A program made the position numbers and the translations under genes. The notes under the pieces were generated by a model that made no database searches, was not told where the DNA came from, and saw only the letters and a list, made by a program, of their open reading frames with translations. A DNA stretch of 64,000 nucleotides from Flavobacterium hibernum. GTDB lineage: Bacteria; Bacteroidota; Bacteroidia; Flavobacteriales; Flavobacteriaceae. This document shows positions 31,873 to 40,646 of the stretch, one piece after another (the stretch's first letter is position 1; every line of letters begins with the position of its first letter). Location of the stretch: NCBI RefSeq assembly GCF_000832125.1, contig NZ_JPRK01000009.1, positions 1 to 64,000 of the forward strand, written 5' to 3'.

Positions 31873-34617
31873 TTACAGACTTAATAAAAATTTTGAGAGA
31901 TTTTCTTCTTGAGAGAGGTTAAGTTTCTTTCTTAAGCGATATCTATGTAATTCTACACCCCTAAATGAGATGTTCATCATAGGAGCAATTTCCTTCGATG
32001 AAAGATTCATTTTAAGATAAACACACAGTTTTACATCTTTTGGAGTTAGATGTGGGAACTTTTTAGAAAGATTAATAATAAACTCGTTGTGAATTTGATT
32101 TAGATTCGTTTCAAAAATCTCCCATTCATGTTTATTCACTTCGTTTATTTTAATTGCTTTTCTAATTTCGCTTTTTAGCTTATTAAAATCTTTTTCAGAA
32201 TCTAAAATACTTTGAATATTATCGATCATCTCGCTTTGCTTTGCAATCGAAAGAGATTTACCCGCAACTTCAGATGATTTTGTTTGTAATTCTAATTCTA
32301 GAATATGTTTTTCATATTCTTGCGAGTTTAGTTCGTTTTCTGCTTTTAATTCCATTTCAAGAATCTCACGCTGATGTTTTAATTCTTCGGCTTGTAGTTT
32401 TAATTTTTGTGTATAGCGAAACTTATTCCATTTATAATAGAAAAATAACACTGCTCCTATTATCAATAGATATAGTAAAATCATCCAAAACGAGAAATAC
32501 CAAGGTTCTGAAACTTTAAATTCAAAATCTGAAACTTTCTCATAACTAGCACCATCATGCTTGTAGACTACTACAGAATGATAACCGCTACTTAAGTTGT
32601 TTAATATTATTTGACCATTTGAAATCTGCGTATACTCTTTACTTTTATCAAGCTTATAAAACAAATTCGGTCTACTAGCTCCATAAATTCCAGATATTAC
32701 ATTTACTTTTAACTCAGTATTATATTTAATTTTAGTATCGTTAAGAACCAAATTTCCTTCATTAAAAGCCTCTATTCTAGCATTCGAATTTTGTTTGTTC
32801 TCATACTTTCGTTGAAGCGAAATAAATCCATCGTCTAGATTTAATAAATAGTGATTATCAGTTTTAAAAATTCTTAAATTATCATTGATTAATGTTCCTT
32901 TATAATATTTCTCCTGAATGATGTTCCATATAAACTTATTTCCCTTGGCATAAATATGATATAAAATTCCGTCTTGAAGCACCACAAAATGATCTTCATC
33001 TATAGAAACAACATCGGTTATGTTTTTAAAATTTGAATTAAACAATTCATTTTCAACAAGCGTATTTGTGATCGAATTGTAGGTATACCACAAATTATTG
33101 ATTAGAAAGAGGATTTCATTTCTGAATTCGAAAATCTTAACTCCAAAATCGTTTTTAATTTTACTTTGCTGCGTAATATTCTCGACTTTTTTGGTTTTAT
33201 AATTATCATCGTATACTACACGATATAATCCGCGATAATTATCTGCTGCCCAAATTTCATTCTTTTTATTCTGAGCAACATATTTAATTGGTTTAGAAAG
33301 ATCACCAATAATTTTGTTTTGAGTTAATTTCGTAATATCATCATAAACTAATACTCCACTATAAGTCGATTGAAAATAGGTGTTATTGATGATACTCTTA
33401 GACAGATTCCATCCTCCGCTTATATTATTGATTTTAGTTAGTGCTCCATTTTCATAACAAAATGTTCCATCATTATGACCAATAATATATTTAGTACCAA
33501 TTTTACTAATATTCCACGCTTGTCCCTGAGTATTTGGCAACATATTAAACTTACCCGAAACGAACTCAAAAATACCGTGATTTGAAGCTATTAAATACCC
33601 TTTATCAATAGCTGCAACAGAATAAACGGAACCTAGAATACCGGAATTATCGTAAAAAAAAGATATTGGAGAATTTATCTCTACATGCGTAATACCGTTG
33701 TCTAATCCTAACCACAAATCATTTTCTTTGTCAAAACCAATACTTAGAACCGAGTTATTCATTAACACATTGTTCCTGTCAATGTTTTTATAAGTATCAG
33801 TTGTAAAATCATAAATAAAAACGCCTTTATTTCCTGTACCAATTACCAGTTTATGATCCTTAGTAAATTTAGCAACGTTAATAGTAGCAGCTTTAAGGAT
33901 TTCATTTAATGGATTATTCCAAGCCCTTAAACCCTCTTTTTCGACAATAAAAATCCCTCTCTTCTGACTGAAAATGTAATTCTTGCCTTCGTATTTTTCA
34001 ATGGCATGAACAACAGTCTTTTTTAGAACATTCCAGCCTTTTGGGTTTGCAATTCTTGAACCTGACATTTTAAAAAGCCCTTTCTCAACCGAAGCAACAT
34101 AAACATTATTGTCGACAACGAAACAATAGGAGATTAAAAACGGAAATTTAATTTTTTGAATGTGTTTTCCATTATAAATAAAAACATCATTAAAGGATTG
34201 AAAATATATAGATCCGTTAAACTTGAATATTTTCCAAATTTCTTCATTGTCTTTTTCATCAAACAAACGTAGATTTTTGGTTATCGACACATAATGCATC
34301 TTTCCCTCTTTTCTGTACCAATATCCAAATTCTTTATAAGAGCCGCTATAAATCTTATCGCCTTCGATCATAATCGATCGAATAATAGTTTTATTTGGCA
34401 ATGCATATTTTTCCCACATGACACCATCATATCTCAACAAATAGTGATTATTGGCAAAATACATGGCATCATCTTTTCCCTGAACGACATTCCAAATTTG
34501 ATTGTCGCCCTGGTAATCTGATTTATTATAATTTTCTACGAAAGGAAGTAATTCTTGTGCTTGTATTTGAGAAGCAATGAAAAAGAAGAAAAGTGCTTTT
34601 AAAAGTATCGATTTCAA
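31873..34617 (-). CDS. PUL regulator: propeller sensor, transmembrane segment, LuxR-type HTH
   Basis: 914 residues from TTG 34617, which gives a signal sequence (LLKALFFFFIASQIQAQ) and lies after a promoter box that overlaps any longer start. Two-component-regulator-type propeller blades fill residues about 30-640, a Y_Y_Y-like domain follows (SSGYHSVVVYKHDGASYEKVSDFEF), then one transmembrane helix (WMILLYLLIIGAVLFFYY), a long coiled coil, and a C-terminal LuxR-type helix-turn-helix (LTPKDVKLCVYLKMNLSSKEIAP). It has no kinase or receiver domain, so periplasmic ligand binding may reach DNA directly across the membrane. It probably controls the susC operon through the array next door. Confidence 0.88.
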   Translation of the reverse strand: MKSILLKALFFFFIASQIQAQELLPFVENYNKSDYQGDNQIWNVVQGKDDAMYFANNHYLLRYDGVMWEKYALPNKTIIRSIMIEGDKIYSGSYKEFGYWYRKEGKMHYVSITKNLRLFDEKDNEEIWKIFKFNGSIYFQSFNDVFIYNGKHIQKIKFPFLISYCFVVDNNVYVASVEKGLFKMSGSRIANPKGWNVLKKTVVHAIEKYEGKNYIFSQKRGIFIVEKEGLRAWNNPLNEILKAATINVAKFTKDHKLVIGTGNKGVFIYDFTTDTYKNIDRNNVLMNNSVLSIGFDKENDLWLGLDNGITHVEINSPISFFYDNSGILGSVYSVAAIDKGYLIASNHGIFEFVSGKFNMLPNTQGQAWNISKIGTKYIIGHNDGTFCYENGALTKINNISGGWNLSKSIINNTYFQSTYSGVLVYDDITKLTQNKIIGDLSKPIKYVAQNKKNEIWAADNYRGLYRVVYDDNYKTKKVENITQQSKIKNDFGVKIFEFRNEILFLINNLWYTYNSITNTLVENELFNSNFKNITDVVSIDEDHFVVLQDGILYHIYAKGNKFIWNIIQEKYYKGTLINDNLRIFKTDNHYLLNLDDGFISLQRKYENKQNSNARIEAFNEGNLVLNDTKIKYNTELKVNVISGIYGASRPNLFYKLDKSKEYTQISNGQIILNNLSSGYHSVVVYKHDGASYEKVSDFEFKVSEPWYFSFWMILLYLLIIGAVLFFYYKWNKFRYTQKLKLQAEELKHQREILEMELKAENELNSQEYEKHILELELQTKSSEVAGKSLSIAKQSEMIDNIQSILDSEKDFNKLKSEIRKAIKINEVNKHEWEIFETNLNQIHNEFIINLSKKFPHLTPKDVKLCVYLKMNLSSKEIAPMMNISFRGVELHRYRLRKKLNLSQEENLSKFLLSL

Positions 34618-34635
34618 AATATTCGGATTTATAGT

Positions 34636-34643
34636 CAAAGATA
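34636..34643 (-). promoter_or_regulatory. -7 box of the regulator gene
   Basis: TATCTTTG on the minus strand matches TAnnTTTG, 18 bases before the TTG start at 34617. This favours the TTG at 34617 over the one at 34650. Confidence 0.5.
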
Positions 34644-34664
34644 CAGACAAATATTTAAAAACAT

Positions 34665-34694
34665 AAAAAAGCTCCTCGATTGAGGAGCTTTTTT
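34665..34694. terminator. Terminator between DUF3995 and the regulator
   Basis: Perfect 13-bp stem AAAAAAGCTCCTC with GAGGAGCTTTTTT, 4-base loop; symmetric, ends the ackA/DUF3995 transcript on the minus strand. Confidence 0.88.
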
Positions 34695-34716
34695 ATAGAT
34701 CTATAGAACTTAATTT

Positions 34717-35139
34717 TTAATTACAAAACACAACCAATAATGTCAATACTCCAATTAGCAAACATAAAGGAGAATAATATTTGGTATCCTTTAAAGCAAA
34801 TTCCGAGTTTCTGTGTTTTTTAAAAAACCCAACATAGTTAAAATCTCCAATAGCTCTTAGGATAAATATAAAAATTATGATCCAAAATCCGTATTTATCA
34901 AACCATTCAGGCAAACTTATCCCTATAAATCCATATTTTATTAAATAAGAAAGACCAAAACACATTAAACCAATAGCAACAATAAGGGTCGAAATTACTC
35001 TTGGAATAAAAAGCGGTTCTCCATAACTATTTGTTGGCACAACTGCTCGACTTGCCCATTTACCTCCAAAAGCCCAATAAAAATGAATTACTGAAAGTGC
35101 TGCAAAAACCAAAAATAATACTAATGCTATAATGATCAT
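34717..35139 (-). CDS. DUF3995 membrane protein
   Basis: 140 residues, about four transmembrane helices. Matches DUF3995 proteins: an N-terminal helix followed by IHFYWAFGGKWA, a PRVISTLIVAIGLMCFG helix, LRAIGDFNYVGFFKK, and a C-terminal YYSPLCLLIG helix. Function unknown. It lies 29 bases after the ackA stop codon and ends at a terminator, so it may ride on the acetate kinase transcript. Confidence 0.8.
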   Translation of the reverse strand: MIIIALVLFLVFAALSVIHFYWAFGGKWASRAVVPTNSYGEPLFIPRVISTLIVAIGLMCFGLSYLIKYGFIGISLPEWFDKYGFWIIIFIFILRAIGDFNYVGFFKKHRNSEFALKDTKYYSPLCLLIGVLTLLVVFCN

Positions 35140-35168
35140 TTGAAGTAATTTAAGGGATAAAAAATCAA

Positions 35169-36353
35169 TTAATTCTCCAGCAATTGATATACTTGATTGG
35201 CAATTTCATACTCTTCATCTGTTGGTACAACCAAAACTTTTGCTCTTGAATTTGAGGCATTAATTTCTCTAATTTCTTTTGATCGAATTTGATTTTTTTC
35301 CTGATCTAACTCAATTCCAAAAAAGTCCATATCCGTACAAACCAGGTTGCGTATATATGATGAATTTTCGCCAATTCCTGCTGTAAAAACAATCGCATCC
35401 AAACCATTTAAGGCAGCAGAATATGAACCAATATATTTTTTAATTCTGTAAGCATTCATTATTAGAGCCAATTGACAATCTTTGTTTCCTTTTTCGGCTT
35501 CTGATTCAATGTCGCGTAAATCACTATAACCTGTAAGTCCTAACATTCCGCTTTGTTTCAATAAAATTGAATTTACTTCATCTGCCGAATATCCAAGATT
35601 CTTAATCATATAAAAAATCACCGATTGATCGATATCTCCCGCACGCGTTCCCATTATTAAGCCATTTGCCGGCGAAAAACCCATTGTGGTATCAATACAT
35701 TTTCCGTCCTTAATAGCTGCCATACTGCAACCATTTCCTAAGTGAATTGTAATTATTTTAGAACTTTTTTCTAAATAATCAATCGCTTTTTCAGATACAT
35801 ATTTGTGGCTTGTTCCATGAAAACCATAAACACGAACTTTATTTTCTGTTAATAGATAATTTGGAATTGCATATTTATAAGCTTCAACAGGAATTGTTTG
35901 ATGAAAAGCGGTATCAAAAACAGCAACTTGCTTTGCGCCTGAGAAAATTTCCTCAGCAACATTTATTCCAACTAAATGCGCAGGATTGTGTAATGGAGCT
36001 AACTCTGCAAGCTCTTTTATTTTTTCTTTAACTTCAGTTGTAATAACTGTAGTATTCGAAAAATAACTTCCGCCATGCACCACACGATGACCAACTGCGG
36101 TAATTTCTGAAGTCGATTTAATTACTCCTTTTTCAGGATCTAAAAGTAATTCGGCAACTTTTTGTAAACCTACTTTATGGGTTGGAATTGGTAATGCTTC
36201 TTCGATTGAATTTGAAGAAGTTTTAAACGTTACATTTGAAGTTTCAAGACCAATTCTATCAATCATACCAGTACAAATTACTTCGTTTGTTGGCATAACC
36301 ATTAATTGATATTTAATTGATGAACTTCCTGAATTTATAATTAATATTTTCAT
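35169..36353 (-). CDS. ackA: Acetate kinase
   Basis: 394 residues, the usual length. Interconverts acetyl phosphate plus ADP with acetate plus ATP in the cytoplasm. Signature LIINSGSSSIKYQL at the start, HRVVHGG, FDTAFHQTIP, YGFHGTSHKYVS (catalytic region), ITIHLGNGCSMAAI, TMGFSPANGLIMGTRAGDID, and VFTAGIGENSSYIR with the terminal RAKVLVVPTDEEYEIA. With the upstream pta it forms the acetate overflow and assimilation pathway. The 177-base spacer between the two carries a repeat. Confidence 0.97.
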   Translation of the reverse strand: MKILIINSGSSSIKYQLMVMPTNEVICTGMIDRIGLETSNVTFKTSSNSIEEALPIPTHKVGLQKVAELLLDPEKGVIKSTSEITAVGHRVVHGGSYFSNTTVITTEVKEKIKELAELAPLHNPAHLVGINVAEEIFSGAKQVAVFDTAFHQTIPVEAYKYAIPNYLLTENKVRVYGFHGTSHKYVSEKAIDYLEKSSKIITIHLGNGCSMAAIKDGKCIDTTMGFSPANGLIMGTRAGDIDQSVIFYMIKNLGYSADEVNSILLKQSGMLGLTGYSDLRDIESEAEKGNKDCQLALIMNAYRIKKYIGSYSAALNGLDAIVFTAGIGENSSYIRNLVCTDMDFFGIELDQEKNQIRSKEIREINASNSRAKVLVVPTDEEYEIANQVYQLLEN

Positions 36354-36368
36354 GTTATTTTGTTTTTG

Positions 36369-36480
36369 CCACGAAGGCGCTAAGTCGCTAATTTTTTAAG
36401 TTTCTTTTGCTGTAATTTTTGACGCTGATAAAACGGATTCACTATCGCGAAGACACGGATAAAAACGGATTTTTTAAAGT
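36369..36480. repeat. GCCACGAAGGCGCTAAG / ACACGGATAAAAACGGATTT intergenic repeat
   Basis: The ackA-pta spacer holds short repeat units resembling the host family also seen at about 53950 and 60630 (GCCACGAAGGCGC and CGGATAAAAACGGATT). No coding sequence. Confidence 0.45.
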
Positions 36481-36530
36481 ATAAATCATAACGCAAAACT
36501 CATAATTTATAATTCACAATTTATAATTAT

Positions 36531-38624
36531 CTAAAGTCCCTGCGCTTGTATCGCTGTAATTACTACGGTATTGATAATATCATCGACTGTACAACCACGG
36601 CTTAAATCGTTTACAGGCTTGTTTAAACCTTGCAACATTGGGCCAATGGCTAATGCTCCTGTTTCTCTTTGTACGGCTTTGTACGTATTATTTCCGGTAT
36701 TTAGATCCGGAAAAATAAGTACGCTCGCTTGTCCTGCCACTTCAGAATCTGGCATTTTACTTTTCCCTACAGCACGGTCAACTGCGGCATCATACTGAAT
36801 TGGACCTTCTATTTTTAATTCAGGTCGTTTTTTCTTTACAATTTCGGTTGCAGCTCTTACTTTATCAACTTCATCTCCTTTTCCTGAAGCTCCCGAAGAA
36901 TAAGAAAGCATTGCAATTTTTGGTTCGATTCCGAAAGCTGAACTTGATTCTGCCGATGAAATGGCGATTTCTGCCAATTGTTCTGCTGTTGGATTTGGAT
37001 TAATAGCACAATCGCCAAAAACAGAAACTCTATCCTCTAAACACATAAAAAATACCGATGAAACTACAGATGAGTTTGGTTTTGTTTTAATGAATTGTAA
37101 TGCAGGCAAAATAGTATGTTGTGTGGTATGTGCAGCACCAGAAACCATTCCGTCAGCGTGGCCTTTGTATACCATCATGGTTCCAAAATACGAAACATCT
37201 TCCATTAAATCTCGCGCCATTGTAATGGTTACATTTTTGGCCTTTCGAAGTTCGTAATACGTATTTGCGTAATCCTCATAGTTTTTAGATTCTTTAGGAT
37301 TAATGATATCTACTTTCGAAAAATCGAATGTAATTCCTAATTCCGTAATCTTACTTTCGATTTGTTTTTTATCTCCAATTATCGAAATATCAACTACATC
37401 CATAGCTAACAGTCTTGATGCGGCAATAATAATTCTCTCATCATTTCCTTCTGGCAAAACTATGTGTTTACGATGTTGTTTGGCTCTTTTCACCATATTG
37501 TATTGAAACATTTTTGGTGTCATTCCTTCGGCCTCAAAAGTGATTAATCGCTCTGATAAATCATCTACAACAACATATTTTTCAAAAGTACTAATCGAGG
37601 TTTCAATTTTGTGTGTATTGTTGGCGTAAATTTCTGACTTGATGGAACCTATTTTATTTGTAATCGTATAAGTTCCGCCATCTACAGCAATTATAGGCAC
37701 AACAGGAGAAAGTCCTTCTATGAGCTTTAAAATGCTTTCCTCAGGAACAATATTTCCAGTTAAAATTATTCCAGAAATCGTTGGATAATTTGCAGATTCA
37801 TTGGCTTGTAAAGCTCCTAAAATAATATCTGATCGATCACCTGGTGTAATTACCAATGCATTGTCGTGTAAGTGAACTAAGTAATTATGAAGTTGCATTG
37901 CACCTACACTAAAATGCCCTATTTCGTTGTTTAAATGAGCATTTCCAAACAACACTTTTGCATCCAGTTGGTTGACAATTTCCTGCATGGTTGGATTATT
38001 CAAACTTGAAATTAACGGTATTGTATTAACCAGAACGTTGGCTGGTAAACTTTTTTGTAATCCTTGTGTAACTAAGTCTATGTTCTCCAGCTGAACTTTA
38101 TTGGCAACAACAGATAAAACTTCAACTTCTTTAACTTTAAACGAATCGTAAACCAAATAAAGACTATCAACCAATTCTTCTAAAGTTTTCCCAACTCCAG
38201 AACCTATAATAATCGTTGGAATTCCAAGATTTTTGGCAATTAAAACATTCAAATCTAATTCGATAGAAGTTCCTTCGCCTGTAAAGCTTGTTCCCTCGAC
38301 CAAAACAAAATCAAAACGTTCTTCGAGTTTTTTATATTTCTCGATAATTAAGTCCAGAACCTCTCCTATTTTTCCTTTATTCTTTTTCTTGATTAATTTG
38401 CTTTTTGTAATGGCAAATGCATCTTCAAACTTAATATCAAGATTGAAATAGGAAAGAACTGTTTCAATATGATTATCTAATTCTCCATCAACAAAATCCT
38501 CCACTATAGGTCTAAAATAACCAACTTTAGCCGTTTTACCAATCAAAATACTCATCAAACCGAGCGTAATTATCGATTTTCCACTATTGTGATCGCTTGT
38601 AGCTATATATACTGCTTTACTCAT
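36531..38624 (-). CDS. pta: Phosphate acetyltransferase, long multidomain form
   Basis: 697 residues from the ATG at 38624 (MSKAVYIATSDHNSGKS); a longer form starting at 38648 is less likely. Three parts: an N-terminal BioD/CobQ-like P-loop domain (SDHNSGKSIITLGLM), a middle DRTGG domain (about 210-330, ALVITPGDRSDIILGAL), and the C-terminal PTA catalytic domain from about 370 (IVLPEGNDERIIIAASRL, DGMVSGAAHTTQHTILPALQ, LSYSSGASGKGDEVDKV, IGPMLQGLNKPVNDLSRGC). Transfers acetyl between CoA and phosphate. Paired with ackA. The long form is usual in many bacteria and adds regulation. Confidence 0.96.
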   Translation of the reverse strand: MSKAVYIATSDHNSGKSIITLGLMSILIGKTAKVGYFRPIVEDFVDGELDNHIETVLSYFNLDIKFEDAFAITKSKLIKKKNKGKIGEVLDLIIEKYKKLEERFDFVLVEGTSFTGEGTSIELDLNVLIAKNLGIPTIIIGSGVGKTLEELVDSLYLVYDSFKVKEVEVLSVVANKVQLENIDLVTQGLQKSLPANVLVNTIPLISSLNNPTMQEIVNQLDAKVLFGNAHLNNEIGHFSVGAMQLHNYLVHLHDNALVITPGDRSDIILGALQANESANYPTISGIILTGNIVPEESILKLIEGLSPVVPIIAVDGGTYTITNKIGSIKSEIYANNTHKIETSISTFEKYVVVDDLSERLITFEAEGMTPKMFQYNMVKRAKQHRKHIVLPEGNDERIIIAASRLLAMDVVDISIIGDKKQIESKITELGITFDFSKVDIINPKESKNYEDYANTYYELRKAKNVTITMARDLMEDVSYFGTMMVYKGHADGMVSGAAHTTQHTILPALQFIKTKPNSSVVSSVFFMCLEDRVSVFGDCAINPNPTAEQLAEIAISSAESSSAFGIEPKIAMLSYSSGASGKGDEVDKVRAATEIVKKKRPELKIEGPIQYDAAVDRAVGKSKMPDSEVAGQASVLIFPDLNTGNNTYKAVQRETGALAIGPMLQGLNKPVNDLSRGCTVDDIINTVVITAIQAQGL

Positions 38625-38687
38625 AATTTCTGTTTTGAATCTAAACAAATGTACTGTAACTCGTAATTTTTAATATCGAAAGAAACG

Positions 38688-39758
38688 TTAAAACCAACGT
38701 CGTTTTTTAAAATAAATAATCAATGCAATAACCAAGAAAAACATGGCAATCATGACGCTATGATACCCATATTTATATCGAAGTTCCGGCATGTTTTCAA
38801 AATTCATTCCGTAAACCCCAACAATGAAAGTAAGTGGTATAAATATGGCCGATATAATGGTCAAAGTTTTCATAATTTCATTCATTTTTCGGCTTTGTTC
38901 CGAAAAATAAAAGTTAGATGCGCTTTCTAATGAACTCATATCTGAATCAATTTGTTCTAAAAGTTCCAAACTTTTTTGATGTAATCTTATAAAAAAACTA
39001 AAAGTCTCTTTTTGAATTCCATTATAAGTATCATCGTCTTTAATGGTTTTTAAATAATATAAGGAATCACGCAATGGAATTATTGAACGTTTTAAAAAAT
39101 TAAAATTATCGCGGTGATTTTCAATCTTTTCTAAAATAACAGGATCTGCTCCTTTTTTAGTCAAATTAATCAATTCTTCTATTTTATCTTCTTCATCTTC
39201 TATCGTTATATAAAAGTTTTCCATTACGGCATCTAATAACAAATAGAGTAAATAATCTACTTTTTTAGTTCTTACGATTCCCGCGTGTGTACGCAGACGT
39301 TCGCGAATGTGGGTAAAAAAATCGCTTCTCTTTTCTTGAAACGAAATCAATATCCCATCTTTTAAAATAAAACTAATTTGCTCTACACTAATATTATCTG
39401 AGTATTCAGAAGGTAAAAGCGATTTTATATTAAAAAATAAAACATCTCGCTGTTCTTCCAGCTTTGTTCTTTTGGTTGTATTTAAAATATCGGCCAACAA
39501 AAAATCATCCAACTTAAAATGCGCTCCAATCGTTTTAAGCAAATTAATATCATTTAAGCCATGAATATTCAGCCAGTTATTTTTAGTATAATCAATGCAA
39601 GTATTTAGAGCCAAAACATTAAACTTATCATATTCAATAACATCTGCGTCATCATATACAAAAAGCTGCATCTCTGTTTCGTGCTCTTTATGCGAACCTG
39701 TATACTCTAAAGTTATATGTTGAAGCTTTCGCCCTTTCTTGTATTTTATCTTTCTCAT
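38688..39758 (-). CDS. corA: CorA-type magnesium/cobalt channel
   Basis: 356 residues. A large cytoplasmic N-terminal domain and a long helix lead to two C-terminal transmembrane helices, the first ending in the GMN selectivity motif (FIVGVYGMNFENMPE) and the second ending in a basic tail (IIYFKKRRWF). CorA pentamers carry Mg2+ inward. It lies 63 bases upstream of pta on the same strand, so read-through into pta is possible but not shown. Family secure. Confidence 0.93.
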   Translation of the reverse strand: MRKIKYKKGRKLQHITLEYTGSHKEHETEMQLFVYDDADVIEYDKFNVLALNTCIDYTKNNWLNIHGLNDINLLKTIGAHFKLDDFLLADILNTTKRTKLEEQRDVLFFNIKSLLPSEYSDNISVEQISFILKDGILISFQEKRSDFFTHIRERLRTHAGIVRTKKVDYLLYLLLDAVMENFYITIEDEEDKIEELINLTKKGADPVILEKIENHRDNFNFLKRSIIPLRDSLYYLKTIKDDDTYNGIQKETFSFFIRLHQKSLELLEQIDSDMSSLESASNFYFSEQSRKMNEIMKTLTIISAIFIPLTFIVGVYGMNFENMPELRYKYGYHSVMIAMFFLVIALIIYFKKRRWF

Positions 39759-39915
39759 TCAAAAATATTTACAATAGTAATATTACGAAAAAGAATCTGA
39801 ATGGGAAATGACAATTATCATTTTGGCAGGAATCTATTGTCGCGGAATTTAAAATAATCATTACTTTTATATGCAGCAATTTGTTTTAGAATACATTTAG
39901 ACCACATAAAATAAA

Positions 39916-40575
39916 ATGACGAACAAAATAAAAATCTCAATTCCAGAACCTTGTCACGAAAACTGGCATGAAATGTCTCCAACAGAAAAAGGTAAGTTTT
40001 GTAGCAGCTGTCAAAAAAATGTAATTGATTTTACAAAATCTTCAGATAGGGAAATTATTTTAGCCTTTAAAAAAGAGGAAAAACTGTGTGGCCGATTTAG
40101 AATATCGCAATTAGATCGTGAAATGATTATTCCTAAAGAAAAAAAATCAATATGGATAGTTGCAGCGGCTTCACTGATTGCGTTTCTTGGTTTAGGAAAT
40201 CAAACCGCAAAAGCACAAGGTAAAATAAAAATAGAGCAAACAGAAAATAAGCAAATTAACGATTCTAAATCAAGTAATAAAAAATTAAAAATATATACAG
40301 GAATTGTTTACGATGAGCAAAATTTTCCTTTACCTAGCGTAAATGTGAACAATAAAAGAAAGAATAGCACAACATATACTAATTTTGATGGGACTTTTTC
40401 TATAATGGCTAAAAAAGGAGATGTACTTACATTCACATTTTTAGATTACGATCAAGTTAAATTTAAAGTTATGGATGAAACCAATATTCAAATTATTCTC
40501 AAATCTAACGACAATTCTAATATTACAGATGTAGTCGTGGGCTATCCTAGTATTATAAAGCCTGCCAAGAAATAA
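39916..40575 (+). CDS. Membrane protein with N-terminal Cys motif and carboxypeptidase regulatory-like domain
   Basis: 219 residues. The N-terminal cytoplasmic part has Cys13 in PEPCHENWHEM and GKFCSSCQKNVIDFT, a cysteine pattern suggesting metal binding. One transmembrane helix follows (IWIVAAASLIAFLGLG), then a carboxypeptidase-regulatory-like domain at about 124-200 (YTGIVYDEQNFPLPSVNV, FDGTFSIMAKKGDVLTFTFL), the same type found at the front of SusC proteins, and a tail DVVVGYP like the SusC linker. It is not attached to a barrel. Such standalone forms occur in Bacteroidota; function unknown, possibly envelope signalling. Confidence 0.72.
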   Translation: MTNKIKISIPEPCHENWHEMSPTEKGKFCSSCQKNVIDFTKSSDREIILAFKKEEKLCGRFRISQLDREMIIPKEKKSIWIVAAASLIAFLGLGNQTAKAQGKIKIEQTENKQINDSKSSNKKLKIYTGIVYDEQNFPLPSVNVNNKRKNSTTYTNFDGTFSIMAKKGDVLTFTFLDYDQVKFKVMDETNIQIILKSNDNSNITDVVVGYPSIIKPAKK

Positions 40576-40597
40576 AATTAGCCAGTAATAAGCATAA

Positions 40598-40627
40598 AAA
40601 AACCGAGTCATTTCTGACTCGGTTTTT
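40598..40627. terminator. Bidirectional terminator
   Basis: Perfect 13-bp stem AAAAACCGAGTCA (40598-40610) with TGACTCGGTTTTT (40615-40627), 4-base loop. It serves both the 39916 gene and dnaK. Confidence 0.88.
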
Positions 40628-40646
40628 CATTATTGTGAAAGAAGAA

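Noticed and set aside
36571..37506. Several plus-strand open frames within pta
   Set aside because: Antisense shadows; pta motifs on the minus strand are complete.
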